Positions 1 through 8,180 of a DNA stretch of 64,000 bases are shown here, one piece after another. The notes beneath the pieces are model-generated. The model saw only the letters and a list, made by a program, of their open reading frames with translations. It was not told the DNA's origin and did not search any database. The translations under genes were made by a program, and so were the position numbers. The stretch spans positions 992,001-1,056,000 of the forward strand of contig NZ_CP058952.1 of assembly GCF_013423785.1 (NCBI RefSeq). Direction: 5' to 3'. This DNA is from Chitinibacter fontanus (GTDB taxonomy: Bacteria > Pseudomonadota > Gammaproteobacteria > Burkholderiales > Chitinibacteraceae). Positions within the stretch are counted from its first letter, which is position 1. Every line of letters begins with the position of its first letter.

Positions 1-701
1 GCACGGGCAAAACGTGGATCTAGATATGCAGTGGCGGAACGATTCACAAATAAATCGCGATAAAAACTGGGCCCACCTTCGGCCAGCACCAGCGTTTCAA
101 ACAAAGTGGCCACTTGCCACGCTTCGGTACTCTGCCCTAATGGCGTAATATTGGCGGCCGCTAAACGCAGTGCAGCGCGCTTGAAATCATCCATCGTGCG
201 CGGCTCAGCCAAACCAAGCTGGCGAAACAATTTGACGTTGTAATACAGATTATTAATCCGGTGCACCCCCAAAGGGGCCGCAACGGTATGCTCACGATGC
301 TGCAATAATTGCTGCACCGTAGGTGACAGCGTTTTGTTCCAGGCATTCGCTTTAGCCACATTATCCAGCTCAAGGATCAGCCCTAAATCGGCCCATTCGG
401 CAATGGCCGGGCCAATTAGCTGCGCCACAGACGGCTGCTTGCCTGCCAGTACGCGACTTTTTAGTACTCGCATTGCGCCGATGCCACCACCACCGGGGAT
501 TGCAGCGTCATGCCATTCAATTTTGTCTTCCAACAGTTTGTTTTGCAAAAAACGCGCCGCGCCGCGCTCACTGGCGGAAGTCCACCAATGCAAGACATCT
601 ACCGATTCGGCACCGTAGGCCTGCGTACACAACAGTAAGCCTAGGGCAGTGATTTTTGCTTTGTATTCAAACACCTGTTGTTTACTCCACCAAGATGGCA
701 T
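1..701 (-). CDS. GtsA-like sugar ABC transporter substrate-binding protein, partial (C-terminus beyond window)
   Basis: The reading frame runs from an ATG at 701 off the left edge, 233 codons without a stop. The N-terminus looks like a signal peptide ending near CTQAYGA. Mature-protein motifs such as VLHWWTSASERGA, PGGGGIGAMRVLKSR and PSVAQLIGP are those of the glucose/mannose-type binding proteins of the GtsA family (COG1653). Such proteins bind sugar in the periplasm and deliver it to an ABC permease or to a sensor kinase. The ATG has a weak ribosome site; a GTG nine codons downstream follows a better GGAG and may be the true start. It is divergent from a complete sugar ABC operon that has its own, different binding protein. 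Partner genes would lie to the left. Confidence 0.85.
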   Translation of the reverse strand, partial: MPSWWSKQQVFEYKAKITALGLLLCTQAYGAESVDVLHWWTSASERGAARFLQNKLLEDKIEWHDAAIPGGGGIGAMRVLKSRVLAGKQPSVAQLIGPAIAEWADLGLILELDNVAKANAWNKTLSPTVQQLLQHREHTVAAPLGVHRINNLYYNVKLFRQLGLAEPRTMDDFKRAALRLAAANITPLGQSTEAWQVATLFETLVLAEGGPSFYRDLFVNRSATAYLDPRFAR

Positions 702-1021
702 GACTATAACGTAAGCAAGGGAAGAAAATTGTAAAAAAACATCTCATTCTCTTACCGAACCCTAACACAGCTCAAGGCGCAATAATCTCATTGAACCCTT
801 ATTTTCACTCAGTTGTCCCTAGTTGGCGATGCGGGCTTTCGTTAACATTTGTAATTGAATAAATTGCACTACACAAAACAAAAATCGACATTAATCATTA
901 AAAATCAATAGTTTATATTTTTTTATCGCTGTAAAACCCCTGAAATAGTGTCACATCCAAGCACGTGATAATTTCCTTGCACCGTGGCAAAAGATCACGG
1001 CTAACTCAAGGATATTCGATC
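702..1021. other. AT-rich divergent intergenic region between two sugar-binding protein genes
   Basis: No gene is seen in these 320 bases. The region is A+T-rich and must hold the promoters of both divergent binding-protein genes. A small inverted repeat, CCGTG with CACGG separated by 9 nt, lies at 982-1000, 21 nt before the start codon at 1022. It could be an operator or a leader hairpin. I could not identify convincing -35/-10 pairs. Confidence 0.4.
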
Positions 1022-2278
1022 ATGCATAACACGCTTTACCAAGCATCAGTACGCACCACACTCGTTGCAGCACTCTTGGCCGCCAGCGCGGCACAAGCGG
1101 GCACCGTCACCATTGAATCTTGGCGCGTTGATGACAAAACGCTCTGGGAAGATGTCTTGATTCCCGCGTTCCAAAAGAAAAACCCTGGCATTCAGGTCAA
1201 ATTCGCTCCGACCGCACCGACCGAATACGATTCATCGCTCACGGCACGCCTCACGGGTGGCACCGCTGGCGATCTGATCACCTGCCGCCCATTTGATAAA
1301 TCGCTGACGCTGTTTAAACAAGGTCAGCTGGAAAAACTCGATGGCAAAGCCGGCATGGAAAACTTCCCAGCCTCAGCCAAAGTGGCTTGGCAAACGGATG
1401 ACGGTAAAGACACCTACTGTATGCCGATGGCTTCGGTGATTCATGGTTTCTTTTATAACAAGAAAATGTTTAAAGAATTGAATCTGGCCGTACCAAAAAC
1501 CCAAGCTGAATTCTTTACCGTACTGGAAGGCTTGAAAAAAGCGGGTAAAACGCCAATCGCGCTGGGCACAGCTGATCAGTGGGAATCAAATCAGATCGTA
1601 TTCACTAGCATTGGTGCTAACTACTGGAAAGGCGAAGAAGGCCGTAAAGCGCTGATCGCCGGTAAAGCCAAATTTACCGACCCGCAATTTGTGGCCGCGT
1701 GGGACCAGATGGCCAAGTGGGGCCCGTATCTGAGTAAAGGCGCATCAGCCCAAACTTATGCCGATAGCCAAAACTTGTTCGCGATGGGCAAAGCCGGCAT
1801 CTACCCAGCCGGCTCATGGGATATTGCTTATTTCAACCAGCAAGGCCTGGATTTCGGCGCCTTCCCACCCCCAGTGGCCAAAGCCGGCGACAAATGCCAG
1901 ATTTCGGATCACACCGACATCGGCATGGGCGTAAATCCGAAAGGCAAAAACAAAGCCGACGCGTATAAATTCCTCGCGTGGCTCGGCTCACAAGAGTTTG
2001 CCGATCTGTATACCAACAAAGTCACCGGCTTCTTCTCATTGTCGAATCACCTAATTAGCGTGAAAGACCCTGTGGCCAAACAAATGATCGACTGGCGTAA
2101 AACCTGCAGCTCAACCATTCGCCTGAACGCGCAGATCATGAATCGCGGCGAGCCAGCGATGGAAAACGAGTTGTGGAATGTGAGCTCGCAAGTCTTGAAC
2201 GGCAAAATGGCGCCAAAAGATGCCGCAGCCAAAATCCAGACTGGCTTTGCCAAATGGTATAAGCCACAACAAAAATAA
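1022..2278 (+). CDS. Carbohydrate ABC transporter substrate-binding protein
   Basis: This is a periplasmic extracellular solute-binding protein (family 1, COG1653) of 418 residues that captures a sugar for the permease encoded just downstream. The start at 1022 is chosen because AAGGA lies 10 nt upstream and the protein then begins with a clean signal peptide ending AASAAQA; the frame is open 19 codons further upstream. Motifs include TIESWRVDDKTLWED near the mature N-terminus and the SBP-1 segment MGKAGIYPAGSWD. Two permeases and an ATPase follow, so the operon encodes a complete importer. The sugar cannot be told from sequence; candidates include glucose, other monosaccharides and chito- or malto-oligosaccharides. 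Confidence 0.9.
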   Translation: MHNTLYQASVRTTLVAALLAASAAQAGTVTIESWRVDDKTLWEDVLIPAFQKKNPGIQVKFAPTAPTEYDSSLTARLTGGTAGDLITCRPFDKSLTLFKQGQLEKLDGKAGMENFPASAKVAWQTDDGKDTYCMPMASVIHGFFYNKKMFKELNLAVPKTQAEFFTVLEGLKKAGKTPIALGTADQWESNQIVFTSIGANYWKGEEGRKALIAGKAKFTDPQFVAAWDQMAKWGPYLSKGASAQTYADSQNLFAMGKAGIYPAGSWDIAYFNQQGLDFGAFPPPVAKAGDKCQISDHTDIGMGVNPKGKNKADAYKFLAWLGSQEFADLYTNKVTGFFSLSNHLISVKDPVAKQMIDWRKTCSSTIRLNAQIMNRGEPAMENELWNVSSQVLNGKMAPKDAAAKIQTGFAKWYKPQQK

Positions 2279-2285
2279 ACTCAAG

Positions 2286-2334
2286 GGGTATTGCTATCAG
2301 TCCTAACTCTGGATTGGTTCATTGCACAATACCC
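2286..2334. repeat. 49-bp inverted-repeat element, copy 1
   Basis: The left end GGGTATTG and right end CAATACCC are inverted repeats (8 bp, and one further G/C pair outside), with exactly 49 bp from outer end to outer end. It begins 7 nt after the stop codon of the sugar-binding protein gene. It belongs to the family described in the findings. Confidence 0.8.
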
Positions 2335-2343
2335 CCGGTTTAT

Positions 2344-2417
2344 CGACGGTAAAACCACCGTCGCGCTGCCGCGAAAATTGCGGATTGGCTAGCTACAGTG
2401 CATTGCTCATCGCACTG
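2344..2417 (+). other. Two stem-loops in the binding-protein/permease junction
   Basis: A 7-bp perfect stem (CGACGGT with ACCGTCG, 6-nt loop) lies at 2344-2363, and a 6-bp stem (CAGTGC with GCACTG, 10-nt loop) at 2396-2417. Neither has a T-run. Together with the 49-bp element upstream and the terminator-like hairpin downstream they make a structured 324-nt junction, which may stabilise the upstream mRNA. Confidence 0.5.
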
Positions 2418-2487
2418 TGGATCGCCCAAGTAAGCAAGGATAGCGCAGCCTCTTTGATCTCCTCCTCTCACTCTTCAAGTGAGTGTT

Positions 2488-2526
2488 GGCCGGCGGTGGT
2501 TTCATCCACCATCGTCGGCCCTTTTT
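2488..2526 (+). terminator. Terminator-like hairpin inside the sugar ABC operon
   Basis: GGCCGGCGGTGG pairs with CCATCGTCGGCC (12 bp, two G-U pairs) around a 9-nt loop and is followed by CTTTTT. It lies between the binding-protein gene and the first permease gene. An intrinsic terminator here, if leaky, would give more binding protein than permease, a common arrangement in sugar ABC operons (inference). Confidence 0.7.
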
Positions 2527-2602
2527 ATGCCTGAAAATCTGCTCCGACCATTGCTGCTACGCGTGGAATGGGCTGGTTTTGTTTTTTGTTTGGGAGCCTG
2601 CG

Positions 2603-3514
2603 ATGAAACGCATGCCATGGCATATTGCCGTCTTTCTCGCCCCAGCCGTGTTGGTGTATTCGGTGTTCAGCGCTTTGCCGCTGCTCGATACCCTGCGGCT
2701 GGGCTTTTACGCCACCACCGATACCGGCAGCACCCATTTTGCCGGGCTCAGTAATTACCTGACCATCCTCACCGATCCGGCCTGGTCGGCCGCGTTCTGG
2801 AATGCGATGTGGAATAACTGCAAGTTTTTCTTCATCCATTTGCTGATCCAAAACCCAATTGGCCTCGTGCTCGCCACGCTGCTCTCGCTCAAGGGCCTGA
2901 AAGGCGCGCGCCACTATCGCACGTTGATTTTCCTGCCGACACTCTTATCGGTGGTGATTATTGGCTTTATCTGGCAGCTGATTCTGTCGCCACTGTGGGG
3001 CGTGTCGGAAGGCTTGATGGCCAAGGTGGGCCTCGGGGATTATTTCGCGCCGTGGCTCGGGCAGGAAAGCAGCGCGCTGATTACGCTGGCGCTGATTTCG
3101 GTGTGGCAGTTTGTCGGGATTCCGATGATGCTGATTTACGCCGCGCTGCTGGCTGTGCCAGAAGACATCGTCGAGGCCGCACACGTCGAAGGCGCTTCGG
3201 CGTGGCGCATTTTCTGGGAAATCAAACTGCCGCTGATTTTACCGACGCTGGGCCTCGTCACCATCCTGACCTTTGTTGGTAACTTCAATGCCTTTGATCT
3301 GATTTACTCAGTCAAAGGCGCCATCGCCGGCCCGAACTACAGCACCGACATTCTCGGCACGCTGTTTTACCGCACCTTCTTTGGCTACCAAAGCCAGGTC
3401 GGCAGCCCAACCATGGGCGCGGCCGTGGCCACGCTAATGTTCTTGGTCATCCTCGCCGGGGTGGGAACGTATTTCTATTTCGTGCAGCGCAAGCTGACAC
3501 GTTACGAGCTGTGA
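2603..3514 (+). CDS. Carbohydrate ABC transporter permease (MalF/UgpA type)
   Basis: This inner-membrane permease of 303 residues forms half of the translocation pore. It has about six membrane segments, starting with HIAVFLAPAVLVYSVFSALP. The cytoplasmic EAA loop that docks on the ATPase is seen as VEAAHVEGASAWRIFWEIKLP. The start at 2603 is chosen because GGGAG lies 5-9 nt upstream and the protein then begins MKRMPW just before the first membrane segment; the frame is open 40 codons further upstream, but that part overlaps the operon terminator and looks non-coding. The partner permease starts 9 nt downstream. Substrate unknown. Confidence 0.93.
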   Translation: MKRMPWHIAVFLAPAVLVYSVFSALPLLDTLRLGFYATTDTGSTHFAGLSNYLTILTDPAWSAAFWNAMWNNCKFFFIHLLIQNPIGLVLATLLSLKGLKGARHYRTLIFLPTLLSVVIIGFIWQLILSPLWGVSEGLMAKVGLGDYFAPWLGQESSALITLALISVWQFVGIPMMLIYAALLAVPEDIVEAAHVEGASAWRIFWEIKLPLILPTLGLVTILTFVGNFNAFDLIYSVKGAIAGPNYSTDILGTLFYRTFFGYQSQVGSPTMGAAVATLMFLVILAGVGTYFYFVQRKLTRYEL

Positions 3515-3523
3515 GGCTGTGCG

Positions 3524-4366
3524 ATGAAAACTCATAAAATCACCCGACCGCTCTCCAGTGCCGGCGTGCATCTGGTGCTGGGCGGCTACACGCTGTTGGC
3601 GCTGTTTCCGATCCTCCTGATTCTGATTAATGCCTTTAAAAGCCGCGCCGGCATTTTTGACGACCCGCTGGCGCTGCCGACGGCTGAAACGTTTTTCCTC
3701 GGTGGCTTTGAAAAGGTCATCGCCAAATCGCATTTCATGCTGTATTTCGGCAACAGCCTGACGGTCACACTGGTATCGCTGGCGCTGATTTTGCTGTTTG
3801 GCGCCATGGCCGCCTGGGCGCTGGCGGAATATAAATTCCGTGGCAATCGCCTGCTGGCGCTGTATCTGGCCATCGGCATTATGGTGCCGATTCGCTTGGG
3901 CACCGTGTCGATCCTCGAGCTGATTGTGAAGTTTGATCTGATCAACACCCTCACCGCGCTGATCTTGGTCTACACCGCGCAGGGCTTGCCGCTGGCGATC
4001 ATGATTTTGAGCGAATTTATCGCCCAGATTCCGAAAGAGCTGAAAGAAGCGGCGCGCTGCGATGGCGTCGGTGAATTCAAGATTTTCTTCCAGATCATCT
4101 TGCCGCTGATTCGCCCTGCCGTTGCGACGGTGGCGGTGTTTACCATGATTCCGGTCTGGAATGATCTGTGGTTCCCGCTGATTCTGGCGCCGGGTGAAGA
4201 AACCCAAACCGTCACGCTGGGCGTGCAGCAGTTTATCGGGCAGTACGTTACTGACTGGAATTCGGTGCTGGCCAGCCTGAGCCTGGCGGTGATTCCGGTG
4301 CTGATTATGTACATGATCTTCTCGCGCCAACTGATCCGTGGCTTGACCTCGGGCGCGGTGAAATAA
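3524..4366 (+). CDS. Carbohydrate ABC transporter permease (MalG/UgpE type)
   Basis: This is the second inner-membrane permease of the sugar importer, 280 residues. The first membrane segment is near residues 17-37. The EAA loop reads LKEAARCDGVGEFKIFFQI, followed by LPLIRPAVATVAVF, as in MalG-family proteins. It starts 9 nt after the first permease and is clearly cotranscribed with it. A 49-bp inverted-repeat element begins on the base after its stop codon and separates it from the ATPase gene. Confidence 0.93.
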   Translation: MKTHKITRPLSSAGVHLVLGGYTLLALFPILLILINAFKSRAGIFDDPLALPTAETFFLGGFEKVIAKSHFMLYFGNSLTVTLVSLALILLFGAMAAWALAEYKFRGNRLLALYLAIGIMVPIRLGTVSILELIVKFDLINTLTALILVYTAQGLPLAIMILSEFIAQIPKELKEAARCDGVGEFKIFFQIILPLIRPAVATVAVFTMIPVWNDLWFPLILAPGEETQTVTLGVQQFIGQYVTDWNSVLASLSLAVIPVLIMYMIFSRQLIRGLTSGAVK

Positions 4367-4415
4367 AGGTATTGCTCTCTGAGCTAAATGAATATTGATC
4401 TGGGTGAACATACCC
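4367..4415. repeat. 49-bp inverted-repeat element, copy 2
   Basis: Ends AGGTATTG and ACATACCC, 49 bp outer to outer. It starts on the first base after the TAA of the MalG-type permease gene and ends 17 nt before the ATG of the ATPase gene, so it lies inside the transcribed operon. Confidence 0.75.
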
Positions 4416-4432
4416 CAGCAAAGGAATACATC

Positions 4433-5557
4433 ATGGCAACAGTAAAACTGAATAATCTATCCAAATCCTACGATGGCAAAGCCAAGGTCTTGGATGGCAT
4501 TAACCTCGACATCAAACACGGCGAATTTGTGGTGCTGGTTGGCCCATCGGGCTGCGGCAAATCCACGCTGCTGCGCATGCTGTGTGGGCTGGAATCGATT
4601 ACCGGTGGCGAATTATCGATTGGCGACACGGTGGTAAACGATCTGCCTCCGGCCGAGCGCGGCATCGCCATGGTGTTTCAAAGCTATGCGCTGTACCCGC
4701 ACATGAGCGTGTACAAAAATATGGCTTTCGGCCTGAAAATCGCTGGCGAGAGCAAAAGCCAGATCGATGCGCGCATTAAAAATGCCGCCAAGATTCTGAA
4801 AATCGATCACCTGCTCGAACGTCTGCCGCGCGAACTATCGGGCGGTCAGCGCCAGCGCGTGGCGATTGGCCGTGCGATTGTGCGCGAGCCAAAGCTATTT
4901 CTGTTTGACGAGCCACTCTCCAATCTGGACGCCGCACTGCGCGTACAAACCCGGCTAGAAATCGCCAAACTGCACCGCGAGCTGAACGCCACCATGGTGT
5001 ATGTGACGCATGATCAGGTCGAAGCGATGACACTGGGCGACAAAATCGTGGTGATGCACGATGGGCATATCCAGCAAGCCGGTACGCCGCTGGAGCTGTA
5101 TCAACAGCCGGCCAATCTATTTGTCGCCACCTTTATCGGCTCGCCGAAGATGAATTTACTCAAAGGTCGAGTGATTGCGGTCAACGAGCATGGCGCGCAC
5201 ATTGCACTCAAAGGTGGGCAGGAAATTCACGCCACCGTTGATGCCAGCCGCCTCAAAGCCAATGACGAGGTGACCGTTGGCATCCGTGCGGAACACATTC
5301 TGGAAGGCAATGTGGGTGATGAGTCCTTCACTGGCACCGTCAATTTGGTTGAACATTTGGGCGAAGCCAATTACCTGTATTTAACATTGGCCAACGGCGA
5401 TGACATTGTGGTGCGTGGCGATGGCGAGCGTGAAGTGGCGATTGGCAGCGCAATTACAATTAGCACGGCCAGCAGCTCATTTCACGTGTTTGATGCCGAT
5501 GGCCAAGCATTGCGCCGCCTAAAACCAGGCAATATGCGCTCTTCACGCCACGGCTAG
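4433..5557 (+). CDS. Sugar ABC transporter ATP-binding protein (UgpC/MsmX/MalK type)
   Basis: This cytoplasmic ATPase of 374 residues powers the importer. Walker A is GPSGCGKST, the signature motif is LSGGQRQRVAIGRA, Walker B is LFLFDEPLSNLD and the switch is YVTHDQ. The C-terminal third is the TOBE/regulatory domain of the MalK family (around IGIRAEHI). The start at 4433 follows AAGGA and gives the canonical MATVKLNNLSKSY; the frame stays open 15 codons upstream, but that part lies in a 49-bp repeat element. ATPases of this class may serve several sugar permeases. Last gene of the operon. Confidence 0.95.
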   Translation: MATVKLNNLSKSYDGKAKVLDGINLDIKHGEFVVLVGPSGCGKSTLLRMLCGLESITGGELSIGDTVVNDLPPAERGIAMVFQSYALYPHMSVYKNMAFGLKIAGESKSQIDARIKNAAKILKIDHLLERLPRELSGGQRQRVAIGRAIVREPKLFLFDEPLSNLDAALRVQTRLEIAKLHRELNATMVYVTHDQVEAMTLGDKIVVMHDGHIQQAGTPLELYQQPANLFVATFIGSPKMNLLKGRVIAVNEHGAHIALKGGQEIHATVDASRLKANDEVTVGIRAEHILEGNVGDESFTGTVNLVEHLGEANYLYLTLANGDDIVVRGDGEREVAIGSAITISTASSSFHVFDADGQALRRLKPGNMRSSRHG

Positions 5558-5570
5558 ATCAGCGCTTGCG

Positions 5571-5611
5571 TGGCGGCATAGCATCAGATGGGCAACTGCG
5601 CTATGCTGCCA
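5571..5611 (+). other. Stem-loop after the sugar ABC operon
   Basis: TGGCGGCATAGC pairs with GCTATGCTGCCA (12 bp, one G-U) around a 17-nt loop, 13 nt after the ATPase stop codon. There is no T-run, so it is either a weak or Rho-assisted 3' end or a stabilising hairpin. The kinase gene starts 52 nt later. Confidence 0.5.
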
Positions 5612-5663
5612 CAGCGGTCGCTATTTTCTGCGACGGCTTTTTGGACCAACCCACGCCTCACCA

Positions 5664-8087
5664 ATGCCTAACGCTACTGTCATCGCGGATGAGCTTGCCG
5701 CCCAACTGGCGCATATTGAAAGCATTTATCATCAGCAACCGCTGCAGGCACGCCAAGCATGCGAAGCCTTGATTGGTCATGCGCGTCAACAACACGCCAC
5801 CTTACTACAAATCTATGCCGCTGAGCTTTACGGCAAAATCATGGATCATGCCGGTGAAGCCATCACGGCACGCAATCTATTATATGAAGCGGCTCAACAG
5901 GCACAAGCCATTCACAATTTCCGACTTGAAGCGAGGGTATGCGAGCAGATAGCGCGCTCTCACTACACGGCAGGCGAATACCCTACAGCCCTACAAAACT
6001 GGCTGCGCTGTATTGAATTATCGGAATTCAAGCAGGGCGAAGCCGCCATCTGGATGATGGCTAAAGTCGGCGTTGGACAGGTTTACGATGCATTGGGCGA
6101 ATGCCAAACAGCACTGCTATTTCACCAAAAAGCACTCAACCGCATTCATGAAGTGAATGATCCGTACCTGCATGCCAAAATTCTAATCAATATCGGCGTG
6201 GTACAGCTCAAACTCGATCAGCTATCGCAGGCCAAAATAGCACTAGAAACATCGCGCCAAATTTGTCTGGCCAATGATTATGCCGATTACGCGGCTACAT
6301 CGTATTCGCGTTTGGCCGAAATAGCGCTCAAAGAAAATCAGCTTGATGATGCGATGAGCTTGCTGACTGAGGCGCTGAGCTTTGCCCGCAAAGTAAATTA
6401 CCGCTGGGGCGAAGCGACAATTTTAAGCAATATGGCGCAAATACATTCGCGCCATCAGCGCTACGATGCCGCACTGGAATGCATTTTTACCGCACAGGTC
6501 ATCGCCAAAAATCACCACTTCACCCCAGTACTGATGCGGTTACATCAGGCCGCCGCCCACAATGCTGAACAAGCGGGGCAAATCGCTTTGGCGATACAAG
6601 AGCTCAAAGCCGGGGTGGCTTTGCAAACGGCGCTACAGCAGGCGCAGCAAAGCGAACAGAACAATATTCTGGTGCAAAAAACTAATCTACGCGCCAGCGC
6701 CAGTAGCAAACTGGTCAATCTAGCCAACCACCGGCTAATCGAACATGGTGATCAGGCGGATTACTGGCCTTTACTGGCGCAAGAAAGTGCCAGCTTATTA
6801 CAGCTAGAGCGCGTCAGCATCTGGTTACTTAGCGAAGATAAGCAACGGCTAGAGTGCCAATATGCACGGCAGGAAACCGCCCAGATGCCGGTGCTAGAAC
6901 GGCGAATGATGCCGGTTTTTTTCTCCAGCTTGGAGCACAATCAACCCATCATCGCGCATGATGCCGCCCACCATCATTTTGTTTGGGACATCGCCAAAGC
7001 GTATTTGGCAGAGCGGCATATTTATTCAATCATGGCCTTTCCGATTCATCATAATGATCGGATTTATATCTTGTTATTCGAGCAAACGGGCCAGCAACGT
7101 AACTGGCTACCCGACGAAATCAAGGTGGGCAATCAACTGGCTAATATTGCCGCACGGGCCTTAGGTAATCAGGATCGACGAGAGTTTCAAGATGAAATTC
7201 ATATCCTGAATGCACGGCTTAGCGAAGCACATACCGAGCTGGAAAACCGAGTGCAGGAGCGAACGCAAGGCTTGCTACAAAGCAATGCAGAGCTAGAGCA
7301 AACCATGAGCCAGCTGGTGCAAACCGAAAAAATGGCCGCCTTAGGACGCCTAGTCACCGGTATTTCCAACGAGCTAATACCGCCGCTGATCGATGCGCTG
7401 GAACACAGCAATGTACTCAACCAGCACAGCAAGCAGATTGCACAACAATTAAGCTCAGGCCAACTTAAGCGCTCGAGCCTGGAGCAATACATTGCCACCA
7501 CCGAGGCGCAAGGCAAAATCATTGAGGATAAAATTGCACTGGCCAGCGAGCTGGTTGGTCAATTTAAGCTGATTGCCGTCGATACCAGCAGCGAGCGTCG
7601 CCGCCACTTTAATCTATATGAAACGGTGAGCGATTTGGCCAAGATGCTATCGCGTCAGCTGCGCCACCAAGGGCACCGGATCTTATTGAATATCCCCAGA
7701 CAACTGGAACTCGATAGTTTCCCTGGCCCATTGGAACAAATCCTCACCCATTTGATTCAAAATGCCGTGTTTCATGGTTTTGCCCAGCGTCGTGCAGGCG
7801 TAATTGAAATTAGCGCCTACGCCCAAGGGGACGAAATTATCGTCGAATGCCATGACAACGGAATCGGCATAGCCCCTGAGCAATTGCAGCGCGTGCTGGA
7901 GCCGTTTTATACCCGCGCATTGCATAATGAACATAGCGGCCTTGGTTTGTATATTGCGAACAACCTACTGAGTGAGGTATTAGCTGGCAAGCTAGAAATA
8001 GAAAGCGCTCTAGGGCAATACACCAAGGTTAAACTAAGAATTCCACGTATTGCCCCTGAGTCGCAAGCCGCTGAAGTTCAAGCGTAA
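5664..8087 (+). CDS. TPR-GAF histidine kinase-like protein lacking the phosphoacceptor His
   Basis: A cytoplasmic sensor protein of 807 residues with no signal peptide or membrane segment. Residues 1 to about 330 are TPR repeats, about 345-500 a GAF-like domain, and about 505-550 a coiled coil. Then comes the HisKA dimerisation helix and a HATPase domain with N box (HLIQNAVFHG), G1 (DNGIGI) and G2 (SGLGLYI) intact. In the H-box, where the downstream paralogue has IAHELNTPL, this copy has ISNELIPPL: the His is Asn (residue 569, codon 7368-7370), and the following Asn and Thr are also changed. It can therefore probably bind ATP but not phosphorylate itself. It lies 93 nt upstream of its active paralogue; heterodimer formation is an inference. 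No response regulator is adjacent. Confidence 0.88.
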   Translation: MPNATVIADELAAQLAHIESIYHQQPLQARQACEALIGHARQQHATLLQIYAAELYGKIMDHAGEAITARNLLYEAAQQAQAIHNFRLEARVCEQIARSHYTAGEYPTALQNWLRCIELSEFKQGEAAIWMMAKVGVGQVYDALGECQTALLFHQKALNRIHEVNDPYLHAKILINIGVVQLKLDQLSQAKIALETSRQICLANDYADYAATSYSRLAEIALKENQLDDAMSLLTEALSFARKVNYRWGEATILSNMAQIHSRHQRYDAALECIFTAQVIAKNHHFTPVLMRLHQAAAHNAEQAGQIALAIQELKAGVALQTALQQAQQSEQNNILVQKTNLRASASSKLVNLANHRLIEHGDQADYWPLLAQESASLLQLERVSIWLLSEDKQRLECQYARQETAQMPVLERRMMPVFFSSLEHNQPIIAHDAAHHHFVWDIAKAYLAERHIYSIMAFPIHHNDRIYILLFEQTGQQRNWLPDEIKVGNQLANIAARALGNQDRREFQDEIHILNARLSEAHTELENRVQERTQGLLQSNAELEQTMSQLVQTEKMAALGRLVTGISNELIPPLIDALEHSNVLNQHSKQIAQQLSSGQLKRSSLEQYIATTEAQGKIIEDKIALASELVGQFKLIAVDTSSERRRHFNLYETVSDLAKMLSRQLRHQGHRILLNIPRQLELDSFPGPLEQILTHLIQNAVFHGFAQRRAGVIEISAYAQGDEIIVECHDNGIGIAPEQLQRVLEPFYTRALHNEHSGLGLYIANNLLSEVLAGKLEIESALGQYTKVKLRIPRIAPESQAAEVQA

Positions 8088-8180
8088 TACCCGTGCAGCA
8101 ACCCTGAAATTTGCCGCAAAATGCGTCAATCTATGCCAAACTGATTTTAACCCGTCGCCCGCAGGACTGAGCGCAACCCC

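Noticed and set aside
334..618. Plus-strand open frame in the first kilobase
   Set aside because: The minus strand holds a clear GtsA-like binding protein running off the window edge.
2322..2534. Small open frame in the binding-protein/permease junction
   Set aside because: It spans the stem-loops and terminator, has no ribosome site and no recognisable product.
3434..4411. Open frame of 325 codons on the minus strand across the MalG-type permease gene
   Set aside because: It is antisense to a gene with full ABC permease motifs; its translation is rich in Arg/Gln/His with no domain.
8045..8092. Possible further copy of the 49-bp element at the end of the first TPR kinase
   Set aside because: GTAT and ATACCC are present but give 48 bp and a poor left end, within coding sequence.
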